Of a stretch of 64,000 nt of DNA, positions 8,915 to 17,135 are shown piece by piece. Position 1 is the first letter of the stretch, and each line of letters opens with the position of its first letter. The notes under the pieces are model-generated. The model saw nothing but the letters and a program-made list of their open reading frames with translations, made no database searches and was not told where the DNA came from. Origin of the DNA: Elusimicrobiota bacterium (GTDB lineage: Bacteria; Elusimicrobiota; Elusimicrobia; UBA1565; UBA9628); contig JACPFR010000010.1 in NCBI GenBank assembly GCA_016182905.1, forward strand, positions 62,001-126,000, given 5' to 3'. The translations under genes and the position numbers were made by a program.

Positions 8915-9468
8915 TAAAAGGGGCTGGCGGCGTCGGCGAGCAGGGGCAGGGCCGCGTCCTTGGCGGTCACGACGGCCTCGGCCGGGGTGACCGGCCAGGC
9001 GATGCCGAGGGCGGGGTCGTTCCAGCGGATGCCCGCGTCGACCGCCTTGCTCCAGTAGCCGGTGACCTTGTAGGTCACGTCCGCGGTCTCCGTCAGCGCG
9101 CAGAAGCCGTGAGCGAAGCCGGCGGGGACCCAGAACATGCGGTTGCCGGCGTCGTCGAGCTCGATCGAGACGGACTTACCGTAGGTCGGCGAGGCGCGGC
9201 GCAGGTCGACGACCGCGTCGAAGATCCTCCCGCGCGCGCAGCGCACGAGCTTGCCGATGGCCTGGGGGGGGATCTGATAATGGAGGCCGCGCACGACGCC
9301 CTTCCTCGAGCGGGACAGGTTGTCCTGCACCAGCGGTGGCAGGCCCGCCTCGGCCCACTCGTCGGCGCGGAAGGCCTCGAAGAAATATCCGCGCTCGTCC
9401 GGGAAAAAGGGGCCCTCGACGACCAGGAGGCCGTCGAGTCCGCCGTAGGGCTTGAAGGCGAGGGGCAT
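8914..9468 (-). CDS. rfbC: dTDP-4-dehydrorhamnose 3,5-epimerase family protein
   Basis: 184 residues, full length for RfbC. It carries the cupin family blocks in order: FPDERGYFFEAFR, GVVRGLHYQIPP (active-site His), GKLVRCARGRIFDAVVDLR, FWVPAGFAHGFCAL and the C-terminal IRWNDPALGIAWP. The family interconverts dTDP-4-keto-6-deoxy sugars in dTDP-rhamnose synthesis. RfbA, B and D are not in the window, so the exact sugar is uncertain. A TAAAAT -10-like box lies 17 bases before the start. Confidence 0.85.
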   Translation of the reverse strand: MPLAFKPYGGLDGLLVVEGPFFPDERGYFFEAFRADEWAEAGLPPLVQDNLSRSRKGVVRGLHYQIPPQAIGKLVRCARGRIFDAVVDLRRASPTYGKSVSIELDDAGNRMFWVPAGFAHGFCALTETADVTYKVTGYWSKAVDAGIRWNDPALGIAWPVTPAEAVVTAKDAALPLLADAASPF

Positions 9469-9511
9469 CGGCCCATCTTACCGATTTTAGGCCCTGCGCG
9501 TCACTCGCGGG

Positions 9512-10183
9512 TCAAACCGTGAGCCGGTAGCCTTCGCGCGTGGTGGTCAGCCGGTAGCCCTCGGCGCCGAGGTCCTCGCGCAGGCGCTGCACGGCCTTCT
9601 CGAGGTCGTTCTTCGTCCCGTCCCGGCCCCAGATGTTGCGCAGCAGCTCCTCCCAGGGGACCGGCCCGTCGCTCTGCAGGAGATGGAAGAGGACCTCGAA
9701 GCGCTTCGGGGCGAGGTTGGCGATCAAGGTCCCGCCGATCCAGACCGACTTCGACTCGGGCATGATCCGGAAGGCGCCGCGCCTCCAGACCGCGAACGGC
9801 GGCTTGGTCTTGCGGGAGGAGAGCAGGCGGCGCATGACCTTGACGAGGGCCTCCATCTGCACGGGCTTGCGCAGGTACTCGACCGCGCCGAGGGACTTGA
9901 TCGCGCTCTCGAAGAAATCGGCGTCGGTGGGATAGGCGGTCAGGACGACGATCGGGATGTCGCTCGTCGCCTTGTTCTTGGTCAGCCGCCTGACGACCTC
10001 CGCCCCGCTGAAGCCCGGCAGCATCATGTCGAGCAGGATCAGGTCGGGGTTGAGCGACAGGGCCTTCTCGACTCCCTCCGGGCCGGTGAACGCGTAATGG
10101 ACCTCGAAGCCCTGGTTGCGCAGCGCGATCGAGATCAGGTGCTGGAAGTCGGGGTCGTCCTCGACGCTCAGGATGCGCGGCAT
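9512..10183 (-). CDS. Response regulator with C-terminal winged-helix-like domain
   Basis: 223 residues. The receiver domain (1-120) has acidic residues at 8-10, phospho-acceptor D52 (LILLDMMLPG), the Thr in VLTAY and the Lys in LRKPV. Residues 130-223 resemble an OmpR-type output domain (LAPKRFEVLFHLLQSDGPVPWEELLRNIWG, then VQRLREDL and a terminal GYRLTV hairpin). TATAAT lies 8 bases before the ATG with no Shine-Dalgarno. The partner kinase is probably one of the three encoded just downstream on this map. Confidence 0.85.
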   Translation of the reverse strand: MPRILSVEDDPDFQHLISIALRNQGFEVHYAFTGPEGVEKALSLNPDLILLDMMLPGFSGAEVVRRLTKNKATSDIPIVVLTAYPTDADFFESAIKSLGAVEYLRKPVQMEALVKVMRRLLSSRKTKPPFAVWRRGAFRIMPESKSVWIGGTLIANLAPKRFEVLFHLLQSDGPVPWEELLRNIWGRDGTKNDLEKAVQRLREDLGAEGYRLTTTREGYRLTV

Positions 10184-10191
10184 CTTGCCGG

Positions 10192-10197
10192 ATTATA
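10192..10197 (-). promoter_or_regulatory. -10 box of the response regulator, leaderless type
   Basis: A perfect TATAAT on the minus strand ends 8 bases before the ATG at 10183. Transcription would start at or within a base or two of the start codon. No -35 match at 17 bases. Confidence 0.5.
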
Positions 10198-10237
10198 GAC
10201 GCGGGCGCGTCCGCGCGCCGCCAAACAAGCAGTTAAC

Positions 10238-10609
10238 TTACAATGCCTTCAGCAGGTCTTCGTCCTCGAACGGCTTGATGAGGAGGTCGGCGACCCCCTC
10301 GGAGAGGGCGCGCCGCCCCAGGTCCGGCGACAGCCAGGCGGTCATGATGACGACCTTGACCCCGCGCGTGCGCGGGTCTCCGCGCAGGCGGCGGCACAGC
10401 GCCCAGCCGTCGAGCTTGGGCATGGACAGGTCGATGAGCGCGACGTCGGGACGGAACTTCGCCGCTTTCGCGAGCCCCTCGGCGCCGTCGAACGCGACGG
10501 CCACCTCGTAGCGGCCGAGGGATCTCAGGCGCAGGGCGAGCGGCGCGACGAGGTCGCGCTCGTCGTCGACGATCAGGATCTTCTTGGTCTCAGTCGCCGG
10601 GGCGGGCAT
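10238..10609 (-). CDS. Single-domain response regulator (CheY-like)
   Basis: 123 residues, receiver domain only. Acidic pair at 15-16 (VDDE), phospho-acceptor D60 (ALIDLSMPKLDG), conserved Thr (IMTAW) and Lys (IKPFE). There is no output domain, so it probably acts through protein contacts or a phosphorelay. Its start overlaps the end of the hybrid kinase gene by 20 bases, which implies co-transcription and pairing with that kinase. Confidence 0.85.
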   Translation of the reverse strand: MPAPATETKKILIVDDERDLVAPLALRLRSLGRYEVAVAFDGAEGLAKAAKFRPDVALIDLSMPKLDGWALCRRLRGDPRTRGVKVVIMTAWLSPDLGRRALSEGVADLLIKPFEDEDLLKAL

Positions 10610-12056
10610 GGGAGTATTCCTCCGCCGGCGCGGCCTCCGTCTTCGACGAGAGCGGGAGCGTGAACCGGAAGCAGGCGCCGCGCCCGGAGGCGTTGTCCGC
10701 CCAGATCCGGCCGCCGTTGAGCGCCATGATCTCCCGCGAGATCGCGAGTCCGAGCCCCGTGCCCTTGTAGCCCTCGCCGCCTTTCGGCCGGTCGAGCTGG
10801 ACGAACTTGTCGAACAGCAGCGCGAGCTTCTCGGTCGGGATGCCCGGGCCGTCGTCGACGATGGAGATCTCGACCTCGTCCTCGGAGGCCTTGGCCCGCA
10901 CGGTCACGCGCCCGCGCGCGTAGCGCAGGGCGTTGTCCAGCAGGTTTCCCAGGACCTGCGCGATCATGTCCGGATCCACCCTCACGCTGGGGAGCCTCTT
11001 CGGGAGGTCGACGTTGAGCACCACGGCGCGCCCGCGGTGGGCCAGGCGCACGCCCTCGCACACCTCGAAGACGAGCGTCAGCGGATCGAGCGGCACGCGG
11101 TTGACGCGCGAGCGGCGCGACTCCAGGCGCGTGAGGTCGAGGAAGTTGTTGAGCAGGCGGGTCAGCCGGCCGATGTGGCGGTCGGCCGTGCCCACGAGGT
11201 CGGCCTGGTCCTGGGTCAACGGGCCGGCGAGGTGGTCGCGCAAGGTGCCGATGACGGCCTTGACCACGCTCAGCGGCGTGCGCAGCTCGTGGGCCACCGT
11301 GCTCAGGAGCTGGTCCTTGAGGCCGTCGGTGTGCCGGCGCTCCTTGACCTCGGCGCGGACCTGCTCGAGCTTCTTGAGCTCGCTGACGTCCCGGACCGTG
11401 GCGACCCAGGCCGGGTAGCCCTTCCATTCGATCTCGGCGGCGCGGACCTCGGCGCAGCGCGCCTCGCCGGAGGCGTCGGGGAGCTTGATCTCCAGGGCCT
11501 TGTCGGTCGACAGGGAGTGCTCGAACAGCCGGCCTACGAGCTGCTCCCTCTTGCGGCCGAACAGGGCCAGGGCCGCCGCGTTGGCGTAGCGCACCATGCG
11601 GCTGCGGTCGACGATGATCATGCCGTCGGGCAGGCCCTCGATGAGGTGCTCCATCTGATGGAACAGGCGGTCGCGGGCGAGCGCGAAGCCGATCGCGTGG
11701 CGCAGGCGCCCGGCGTCGAGCTTGTTCTTCGAGAGGAAGTCCTGGGCGCCGTGGGCGATCGCCTCCACGCCGAGGTCGTCCTGATCGAGGTTGGTCAGAA
11801 CGACGACGGGCATGCTGGGCGCCTTCGCGCGGACCTTGATCAAGGTGTCGAGGCCGCGGCTGTCGGGAAGCATCAGGTCGAGCAGGACGATGTCGTATTC
11901 CTGCCGGGACATCAGGTCCAGGCCGCTCTGCAGGCTGACGGCGCTCTCGATGAGGTATCTCACGGACGCGCCGCAGGCCTCGTTGACGTACACGTTGATG
12001 AGCATCGTGTAGTCGGGGTCGTCTTCGATCAATAGGATGCTGACTCGCTGCTCCAT
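10590..12056 (-). CDS. Histidine kinase with N-terminal receiver and PAS domain
   Basis: 488 residues, no membrane segment. Receiver 1-125 (phospho-acceptor D60 in VLLDLMLPDSRG), PAS domain about 130-235 (GLPDGMIIVDRSRMVRYAN), HisKA with phospho-His in TVAHELRTPLS, and HATPase_c with N-box NLLDNALRYA, G1 DDGPGI and G2 GTGLGLAI. The order receiver-PAS-kinase suggests that an upstream signal phosphorylates the receiver and tunes kinase activity. It lies 11 bases after the next kinase gene and overlaps the CheY-like gene, so the three are likely one unit. Confidence 0.88.
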   Translation of the reverse strand: MEQRVSILLIEDDPDYTMLINVYVNEACGASVRYLIESAVSLQSGLDLMSRQEYDIVLLDLMLPDSRGLDTLIKVRAKAPSMPVVVLTNLDQDDLGVEAIAHGAQDFLSKNKLDAGRLRHAIGFALARDRLFHQMEHLIEGLPDGMIIVDRSRMVRYANAAALALFGRKREQLVGRLFEHSLSTDKALEIKLPDASGEARCAEVRAAEIEWKGYPAWVATVRDVSELKKLEQVRAEVKERRHTDGLKDQLLSTVAHELRTPLSVVKAVIGTLRDHLAGPLTQDQADLVGTADRHIGRLTRLLNNFLDLTRLESRRSRVNRVPLDPLTLVFEVCEGVRLAHRGRAVVLNVDLPKRLPSVRVDPDMIAQVLGNLLDNALRYARGRVTVRAKASEDEVEISIVDDGPGIPTEKLALLFDKFVQLDRPKGGEGYKGTGLGLAISREIMALNGGRIWADNASGRGACFRFTLPLSSKTEAAPAEEYSHARPGD

Positions 12057-12067
12057 GGTGTTCTCCC

Positions 12068-13456
12068 TCAGATGAAGACCTTCTCCCGCGGCGCCGGCTC
12101 CGGACCGGCGGCCCGGACGGCCGGGAAGACGACGGTGACGCGCGTGCCGCGCTCGGGGGCGCTCTGGACCGAGATCGCCCCGCCGTGGCGCTCGGCGATC
12201 TTCCGGCAGATCGCGAGCCCCATCCCGCTTCCCGGGAAATCCCTGCGGCTGTGCAGCCGCTGGAACGGCTGGAAGAGCCGGCCGGCGAACGCCATGTCGA
12301 AGCCCACGCCGTCGTCCTCGACGACGAGCTCGCGCAGGCCCGCGTCGCGCGGGCCGCCGCGCAGGCGGACGCGGGGGGCGCGTCCCCGCGCCGCGAACTT
12401 GAGGGCGTTGCCGACGAGGTTGTGCAGCAGGCGGCGGAGCTGGCCGGGGTCTCCCATGACGACGGGCAGGTCGCCGCGTTCGACCGTCGCGCCGAGGCCG
12501 TCGATCGTCTCCTTGAGATCCTCGAGCACCTCGTCGGCGACGTCCGCGAGGCGCACCTCGCGGAGCTCCTCCGTGTTCGCGTCGACCCGGGCGAGCTCCA
12601 GAAGGCCCTCGATGAGGTCCTGCATCCCCGCGACCGAGCGCCCGATGCGGGCGAGATAATCCTGGACCGTCGCGTCCCGCTGCGCGGCGAGGCGCAGCGC
12701 GAGCTGTTCGGAGAAGGCCGCGATCTTGCGCAGCGGCGCCTGCAGGTCGTGGGAGGCGACGTAGGCGAACTGGGTGAGCTCGGCGTTGGAGCGGGCGAGG
12801 GCCTCCTCCGCTGCCTTGCGGGCGGTGACGTTCTCGAAGGCCACGCCGACGAAGGGCGCGCCCAGGGAGAAGACGTTGATCGCGAAGCGGGCGCCGGGCA
12901 CCCGGGCGCTGGAGAAGTCCGGGAGTCCGACGGACCGGTTGAGCCTCAGCGCCTCCGCGCAGGCCCGCGTCAGCTCGCCGCCGCGGAGGTCCGGGGCGAA
13001 ATCGAGCAGGCGCGTCCCCGCCGGGTCCTCGGCCGCGGCCCCGGCCAGGCGCAGGCCCGAGGGGTTGAGCTCGACGATGAGCCAGCCGTCGGGCTCGCCC
13101 GGGTCGTCGACGCGCAGGACGGCGAGGCCGACCGGGACCTCCGCGAAGATGCGGCGGTAGAGCTGTATGCGGCGCCCGTCCTCGCGGCGGCCGAGGGCCG
13201 CCACCCTCAGGTGGGCGTTCGCGGTCCAGAGGTCGTCGTCCTGCGCCGACACGCGCCGCTCCAGCGCCGCCCGGGCCGCGTCCTTCTCGGCGAGCAGGGC
13301 GCGAAGGCGGAGGGCCGTCAGGACCGCCCCGGCGGAGAGGACCAGGCTCGCGAACGGAAGCCCGAGCCCGAAGCGGGCCGATGCGTAGGCCGCCGCTCCC
13401 GCCGCGGCCACCGTCAAGATCACGCGCGACATCGGGTCCGAAGTCAGATCGTCCAT
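12068..13456 (-). CDS. Membrane-bound PAS histidine kinase, phytochrome-like H-box
   Basis: 462 residues. Two N-terminal membrane helices (about 10-28 and 34-52), a short coiled coil, a PAS-like domain (about 95-215) and a kinase core. The H-box is YVASHDLQAPLRKI, the variant seen in phytochrome-like and other soluble-signal kinases. The HATPase has NLVGNALKFA, DDGVGF and GSGMGLAI. A GGAGG Shine-Dalgarno precedes the ATG and a good promoter (TTGTAA-N17-TAAACT) lies upstream, divergent from the regulator gene at 13552. Confidence 0.88.
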   Translation of the reverse strand: MDDLTSDPMSRVILTVAAAGAAAYASARFGLGLPFASLVLSAGAVLTALRLRALLAEKDAARAALERRVSAQDDDLWTANAHLRVAALGRREDGRRIQLYRRIFAEVPVGLAVLRVDDPGEPDGWLIVELNPSGLRLAGAAAEDPAGTRLLDFAPDLRGGELTRACAEALRLNRSVGLPDFSSARVPGARFAINVFSLGAPFVGVAFENVTARKAAEEALARSNAELTQFAYVASHDLQAPLRKIAAFSEQLALRLAAQRDATVQDYLARIGRSVAGMQDLIEGLLELARVDANTEELREVRLADVADEVLEDLKETIDGLGATVERGDLPVVMGDPGQLRRLLHNLVGNALKFAARGRAPRVRLRGGPRDAGLRELVVEDDGVGFDMAFAGRLFQPFQRLHSRRDFPGSGMGLAICRKIAERHGGAISVQSAPERGTRVTVVFPAVRAAGPEPAPREKVFI

Positions 13457-13479
13457 TCGGCCTCCGCGTCCTTCTTCTC

Positions 13480-13508
13480 AGTTTAGAGGCGGCGTCCCAT
13501 GGTTACAA
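13480..13508 (-). promoter_or_regulatory. Sigma70-type promoter for the kinase operon
   Basis: On the minus strand TTGTAA (13503-13508) and TAAACT (13480-13485) are separated by exactly 17 bases. The leader before the ATG at 13456 is about 17 bases and contains GGAGG. Its -35 lies 8 bases from the -35 of the divergent promoter. Confidence 0.6.
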
Positions 13509-13516
13509 TGCGGGCA

Positions 13517-13545
13517 TTGTCAGCGGCGTCAGCGCTCCGTATAAT
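13517..13545 (+). promoter_or_regulatory. Sigma70-type promoter, leaderless, for the regulator at 13552
   Basis: TTGTCA (13517-13522) and a perfect TATAAT (13540-13545) have a 17-base spacer. Only 6 bases separate the -10 from the ATG, so the transcript should begin at the start codon. No Shine-Dalgarno is present. Confidence 0.65.
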
Positions 13546-13551
13546 ACGCGC

Positions 13552-14250
13552 ATGTCCTCCAAAGGCCGGATCCTGCTCGTCGATGACAACGCCGACATGC
13601 GCCGGGTATACGGCGACGTCCTCGCGACGGAAGGCTACGAGGTCGAGCGCGCCGCGGGCGGGCGAGAGGCGTTCGCCGCCGCCGTCGCGGACCTCCCCGA
13701 CCTCGTGCTCTCGGACGTGTCCATGCCGGGCGGAGGAGGGCTTTCCCTGCTCGCGAAGCTCCGCGCCGACAAGGTCACCGCGCGCGTCCCCGTCGTGCTG
13801 ATGTCGGGCGTCCACAAGGGCGCGGCGGACCAGGCGGACGGCCTCGACCAGGGCGCCGACGACTACCTGCCCAAGCCCGTGGCGCCGGCCCTGATGCTCG
13901 CCAAGGTCGCGGCCGTGCTGCGCCGCTACGCGGCTCCGGAGGAGCTCGGCGACCGCCTCAAGGCCCACGGCCTGGTCCTCGACGTGCTCGCGCGCACGGT
14001 GACGGTCTCGGGCAAGCGGGTGCGCCTGACGCGCAAGGAGTTCGACCTCCTCACGGCCCTGCTGCGCAAGGCGGGGACCGTGGTCTCGGTGCCTTTCCTC
14101 TTAGAGACCGTCTGGGGGTACGACCCCGCGGATTATTCCGATCCGCACACGATCGGGGTGCACGTCTCCACTTTGCGCCGCAAGATCGGCGCGAGGATCG
14201 GCGCTCGCATCGTCGCCGTCCCCGGCCTCGGCTACCGCTTCGAGGCCTAG
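13552..14250 (+). CDS. OmpR-family response regulator
   Basis: 232 residues. Receiver domain with acidic pair DD (11-12), phospho-acceptor D55 (LVLSDVSMPGGG), and Lys in YLPKPV. The C-terminal winged helix has the standard pattern: LVLDVLARTVTVSGKRVRLTRKEFDLL in brief, LETVWGYDPADYSD, VHVSTLRRKIG and VPGLGYRFEA. A longer frame is open upstream, but the TTGTCA-N17-TATAAT promoter ends 6 bases before this ATG, which fixes the start. It is divergent from the kinase gene at 12068-13456, a likely partner. Confidence 0.9.
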   Translation: MSSKGRILLVDDNADMRRVYGDVLATEGYEVERAAGGREAFAAAVADLPDLVLSDVSMPGGGGLSLLAKLRADKVTARVPVVLMSGVHKGAADQADGLDQGADDYLPKPVAPALMLAKVAAVLRRYAAPEELGDRLKAHGLVLDVLARTVTVSGKRVRLTRKEFDLLTALLRKAGTVVSVPFLLETVWGYDPADYSDPHTIGVHVSTLRRKIGARIGARIVAVPGLGYRFEA

Positions 14251-14310
14251 AGGAATTTGGCGGAAATTTGGTGGCCTCCCCGCGCGCCGCGGGGCTACCC
14301 TATCAGTGTG

Positions 14311-14709
14311 ATGGACAACAAGACCGACGACCGTCCGAAGATCGTCATCGTCGACGATGAATCCGACTTCCTCACGACGATGGAGCGCTCCCTGAGCCCG
14401 CTCTACCGCGTGACGGCGCTGTACGGCAGCGAGTGGACCGTCAAGCAGGTCGCCGCGATCGACCCGGACCTGATCCTGCTCGACATCAACATGCCGGAGC
14501 AGGGCGGCTTCGAGCTGTGCCGCGACCTGCGCGCCGACCCGCACTTCGCCGACACGCCGATCATCTTCCTGACCGCCTCGAGCTCGGGCGCGGACTACCG
14601 CCGCCATCTGAAGGCGGGAGGCACGCGCTTCCTCAACAAGACGATCGACCGGCGGCGCCTGCTGGAGGCGCTGGCGGAGGCGCTCTCCGGCGCCGGCTCG
14701 CTCAAGTAA
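14311..14709 (+). CDS. Single-domain response regulator (CheY-like)
   Basis: 132 residues, receiver only: acidic residues in VDDESD (14-19), phospho-acceptor D58 (LILLDINMPEQGG), Thr in FLTAS, and Lys in FLNKTID. The usual Lys-Pro is Lys-Thr here. The ATG at 14311 is preferred to an upstream in-frame codon because the receiver begins right after it; a GTG at 14308 is possible. The 3' end overlaps the convergent kinase gene by 8 bases. A 7-bp GC inverted repeat (14278-14294) lies just upstream. Confidence 0.8.
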   Translation: MDNKTDDRPKIVIVDDESDFLTTMERSLSPLYRVTALYGSEWTVKQVAAIDPDLILLDINMPEQGGFELCRDLRADPHFADTPIIFLTASSSGADYRRHLKAGGTRFLNKTIDRRRLLEALAEALSGAGSLK

Positions 14710-16192
14710 ACAGGTCCTCGCCGGGCCCGGTCCAGGGGGGCAAGAGGAAGGAGAAGCGCGAGCCTTTCCCGGGAGCCCCTTCGATCTCGAGCTTCGCGCC
14801 GTGGGCGTCGAGGATCTTCTTGACGAGCACGAGGCCCACGCCGAAGCCGGGCGCGGCCTGGCGTCCCTGCTCGGTGCGGTGGCCGGTCAGGATCGCCTCC
14901 CGGTCCTCCGGCGCGACGCCGATGCCGTCGTCGGCGACGTAGACCCGCAGGCGGCCGTCCGGCTCGACCGACACGCCGGCGTCGACGCTCCCGCCCTCGG
15001 GCGCGTACTTGACGGCGTTGCCGACGAGGTTCGTCGCGACCATCACCAGGGCCTCGGGGTCGGCCTTGGCGGGGGGCGTCCCCTCGGGTATGTCGAGCGT
15101 GAAGCGCAGCCCCTTGCGCTCGTGCAGCGGCTGCAGCGCCTTGGCGGCGGCGGACAGCACGAGGCCGAGGTCGGCCCGGTGGGGACGGACCGCGAAGCGG
15201 CCCGATTCGAGCAGGCCGAGGTCGAGGAGGTTTCGCGTGGCCAGCGACAGCGACCTGAGGTTGGTCTCGACGATAAGATAGTAATCGGCGCGCCGTCCCG
15301 CGGGCTTGGCCTCCTCCGTCTGCTTCAGGAGGTTGACGGTGGTCCCCAGCACGCTGAGCGCGTTGTTGAACTCGTGGCTGGCCATCGAGACGAGGCTGCC
15401 TTTGAGCTTCCCGAGCTCGGCCTCGCGCTCGAACTGCGCGTTGAGGCGCGTCGCCATCTCGCCCATCGTCTCGTGGAGGTCGCGGACCTCGGGGCCGGCG
15501 CCGCGCGGCGGCGGGAAGTCCCAGGGCTTGCCGAGCGTCCACTTGCGCGCGTTCTCGCGCAAGGTCGCGACGGGCCCGATCAGGGCGCGGGAGAGCATGA
15601 AGGCGACGAAGGCCGCGGCGGACGCGCCGGCGAGGAGGATGAGGCGCAGCGCGGAGCGCGAGGCCTCCTCGGTCTCGAGCCGCCGCGCCCGGAGGTCGGC
15701 GACGTTGACGTTCTTGAGCTCGTTGAGCGGCTCGGCGACGGCGTCGAGCTCGCGGGCGCGCCTCGTCGCCCGCGAGGCGTCGGAGGGCGAGAGCCGGCCG
15801 GCGCGGCGGCGGGAGATCCACGGGCTGCGCTCGGCGAGGTAGGCGGTCAGACGCCGGTCCGCCTCGGCGATCGTGGCCCGGTCGCGGGGATCGGAGACGG
15901 ACTCCTCGAGCTCGCGCAGGGCCGCGCGCACGCGGTCGAGGGATTCCTCCCGGCGCTCGAGCCACGCGGGCAGGCCGGACAGCAGGTACTGGTCCCCGCT
16001 CTGGTCGACCCGGCGCAGCTCGTCGCGCAGGCGGGGCAAGGACGAGAGCACCGCGAGCCCCTGATGGAACGCCGCCTCGAGCCTCCCGTGGGCCCGGCTC
16101 TGCCGCCAGTACGACGCGCCGACGCCGAGCGAATACAGCCAGACCAGGCCCGAGGCGAGGACGAGCTGGGTGCGCAGGTTCGGGGTCTTCAC
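14702..16192 (-). CDS. Membrane sensor histidine kinase with extracytoplasmic helical sensor
   Basis: 496 residues. Membrane helix near 10-28, a helical extracytoplasmic region of about 150 residues (4HB-like, Arg/Glu-rich), a second helix near 180-200 (LILLAGASAAAFVAFML), a HAMP-like linker, then HisKA and HATPase_c. The phospho-His lies in SMASHEFNNALSVL, an unusual H-box in which the common RTPL is NNAL. The ATPase has NLVGNAVKYA, DDGIGV and GVGLVLVKKI. The GTG start overlaps the stop of the TPR lipoprotein (GTGA), so the two are co-translated and may form one sensing unit. Confidence 0.87.
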   Translation of the reverse strand: MKTPNLRTQLVLASGLVWLYSLGVGASYWRQSRAHGRLEAAFHQGLAVLSSLPRLRDELRRVDQSGDQYLLSGLPAWLERREESLDRVRAALRELEESVSDPRDRATIAEADRRLTAYLAERSPWISRRRAGRLSPSDASRATRRARELDAVAEPLNELKNVNVADLRARRLETEEASRSALRLILLAGASAAAFVAFMLSRALIGPVATLRENARKWTLGKPWDFPPPRGAGPEVRDLHETMGEMATRLNAQFEREAELGKLKGSLVSMASHEFNNALSVLGTTVNLLKQTEEAKPAGRRADYYLIVETNLRSLSLATRNLLDLGLLESGRFAVRPHRADLGLVLSAAAKALQPLHERKGLRFTLDIPEGTPPAKADPEALVMVATNLVGNAVKYAPEGGSVDAGVSVEPDGRLRVYVADDGIGVAPEDREAILTGHRTEQGRQAAPGFGVGLVLVKKILDAHGAKLEIEGAPGKGSRFSFLLPPWTGPGEDLFT

Positions 16193-17118
16193 GGGCGCGC
16201 CTTCGCGCGCGGGAGCAGGGCGCGCGCGCGCGCCTCCAGCGCCGCGGCCTGGGCGGCGCGGCCGCGCCGGCGCAGCAGGTGCGCGTAATGTCCCAAGGTC
16301 GCCGCGAGGCGGGGGCTGCTCTTGCCGTGCGCGCGCTCGAGCTGGGCGAGGGCGCGGGCGTAGGCCGCCTCGGCCTCGTCGAGCTTGTCCTGCGCCTCGA
16401 GGAACAGCGCGAGGTCGTTCAAGGCGGCCTCGGTCTCCGGATGCCCGGGGCCGAGGACCTTCTCCTTGACGGTGAGCGCGCGCTGATAGTACCCGTCGGC
16501 TTCGGCGAAGTCTCCCCGCGCGTGATGGAACAGGGCCAGGTCCGTGAGGCGGTCGGCCGTGAAGCGGTTCTCCGGGCCGATCGCCTTCTCCGTGACGGCG
16601 AGCGCCCGCCGGTACGCCGCCGCCGCCTCGTCGTCGCGGCCGCGTGAGCGCTGGAGCCCGGCCAATTCGGCGAGCCGCGCGGCGGCCTCGGCGTGGCGCT
16701 TGGGGTCCTTCTCGGCGGAGGCAAGGGCCCGGTGCAGGAACCTCGCCGCGTCGACGTCCTTGCCGGCGGCGGCGCAGGCCTCGGCGAGGTAGGCGACCGC
16801 GGCGGCGGTCTGCGGCGAATCGGGGCCGTAGCGCTTCTCCATGACGGTCAGCGCGCGGCGGTAGAGCTTCTCGGCCTTCGCCGGCGCCCCCTGGGCCATG
16901 CGCAGGTCCCCGAGGGAGTTCAGCGAGGCGGCCAGCCGCGGGTCCTCCGGGCCGAAGGTCTCCGCCCGGGCGAGTGCCGCGCTCAGCGCGGGCTCGGCCT
17001 CCGACAGGCGCCCGCGGCTCAGGGCGCGGCCGCCCAGCTCCTGGTCACGGCGCCATTCGGCGCCGCCGGCGCAGGCGCTCAACAGAATGCACAAGGACAA
17101 GGTCAGTTCGCGGCGCAC
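16189..17118 (-). CDS. TPR-repeat lipoprotein (kinesin-light-chain-type TPR)
   Basis: 309 residues. The N-terminus is a lipoprotein signal (MRRELTLSLCILLSAC, lipobox LSAC, lipidated Cys at about 16). It is followed by six or so 42-residue TPR units of the TPR_12 type (LYRRALTVMEKRYGPDSPQTAAAVAYLAE pattern in part, AYRRALAVTEKAIGPENR, YYQRALTVKEKVLGPGHPET). It probably works as a periplasmic, membrane-tethered scaffold. It is translationally coupled to the downstream sensor kinase. The start is a GTG with TATCAT 5 bases upstream. Confidence 0.8.
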   Translation of the reverse strand: MRRELTLSLCILLSACAGGAEWRRDQELGGRALSRGRLSEAEPALSAALARAETFGPEDPRLAASLNSLGDLRMAQGAPAKAEKLYRRALTVMEKRYGPDSPQTAAAVAYLAEACAAAGKDVDAARFLHRALASAEKDPKRHAEAAARLAELAGLQRSRGRDDEAAAAYRRALAVTEKAIGPENRFTADRLTDLALFHHARGDFAEADGYYQRALTVKEKVLGPGHPETEAALNDLALFLEAQDKLDEAEAAYARALAQLERAHGKSSPRLAATLGHYAHLLRRRGRAAQAAALEARARALLPRAKARP

Positions 17119-17135
17119 GCCTCATGATAGCGATT

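Noticed and set aside
14278-14294. GC-rich inverted repeat (CCCCGCG/CGCGGGG) as a terminator between regulators
   Set aside because: No T-run, and such repeats are frequent by chance at this GC content.
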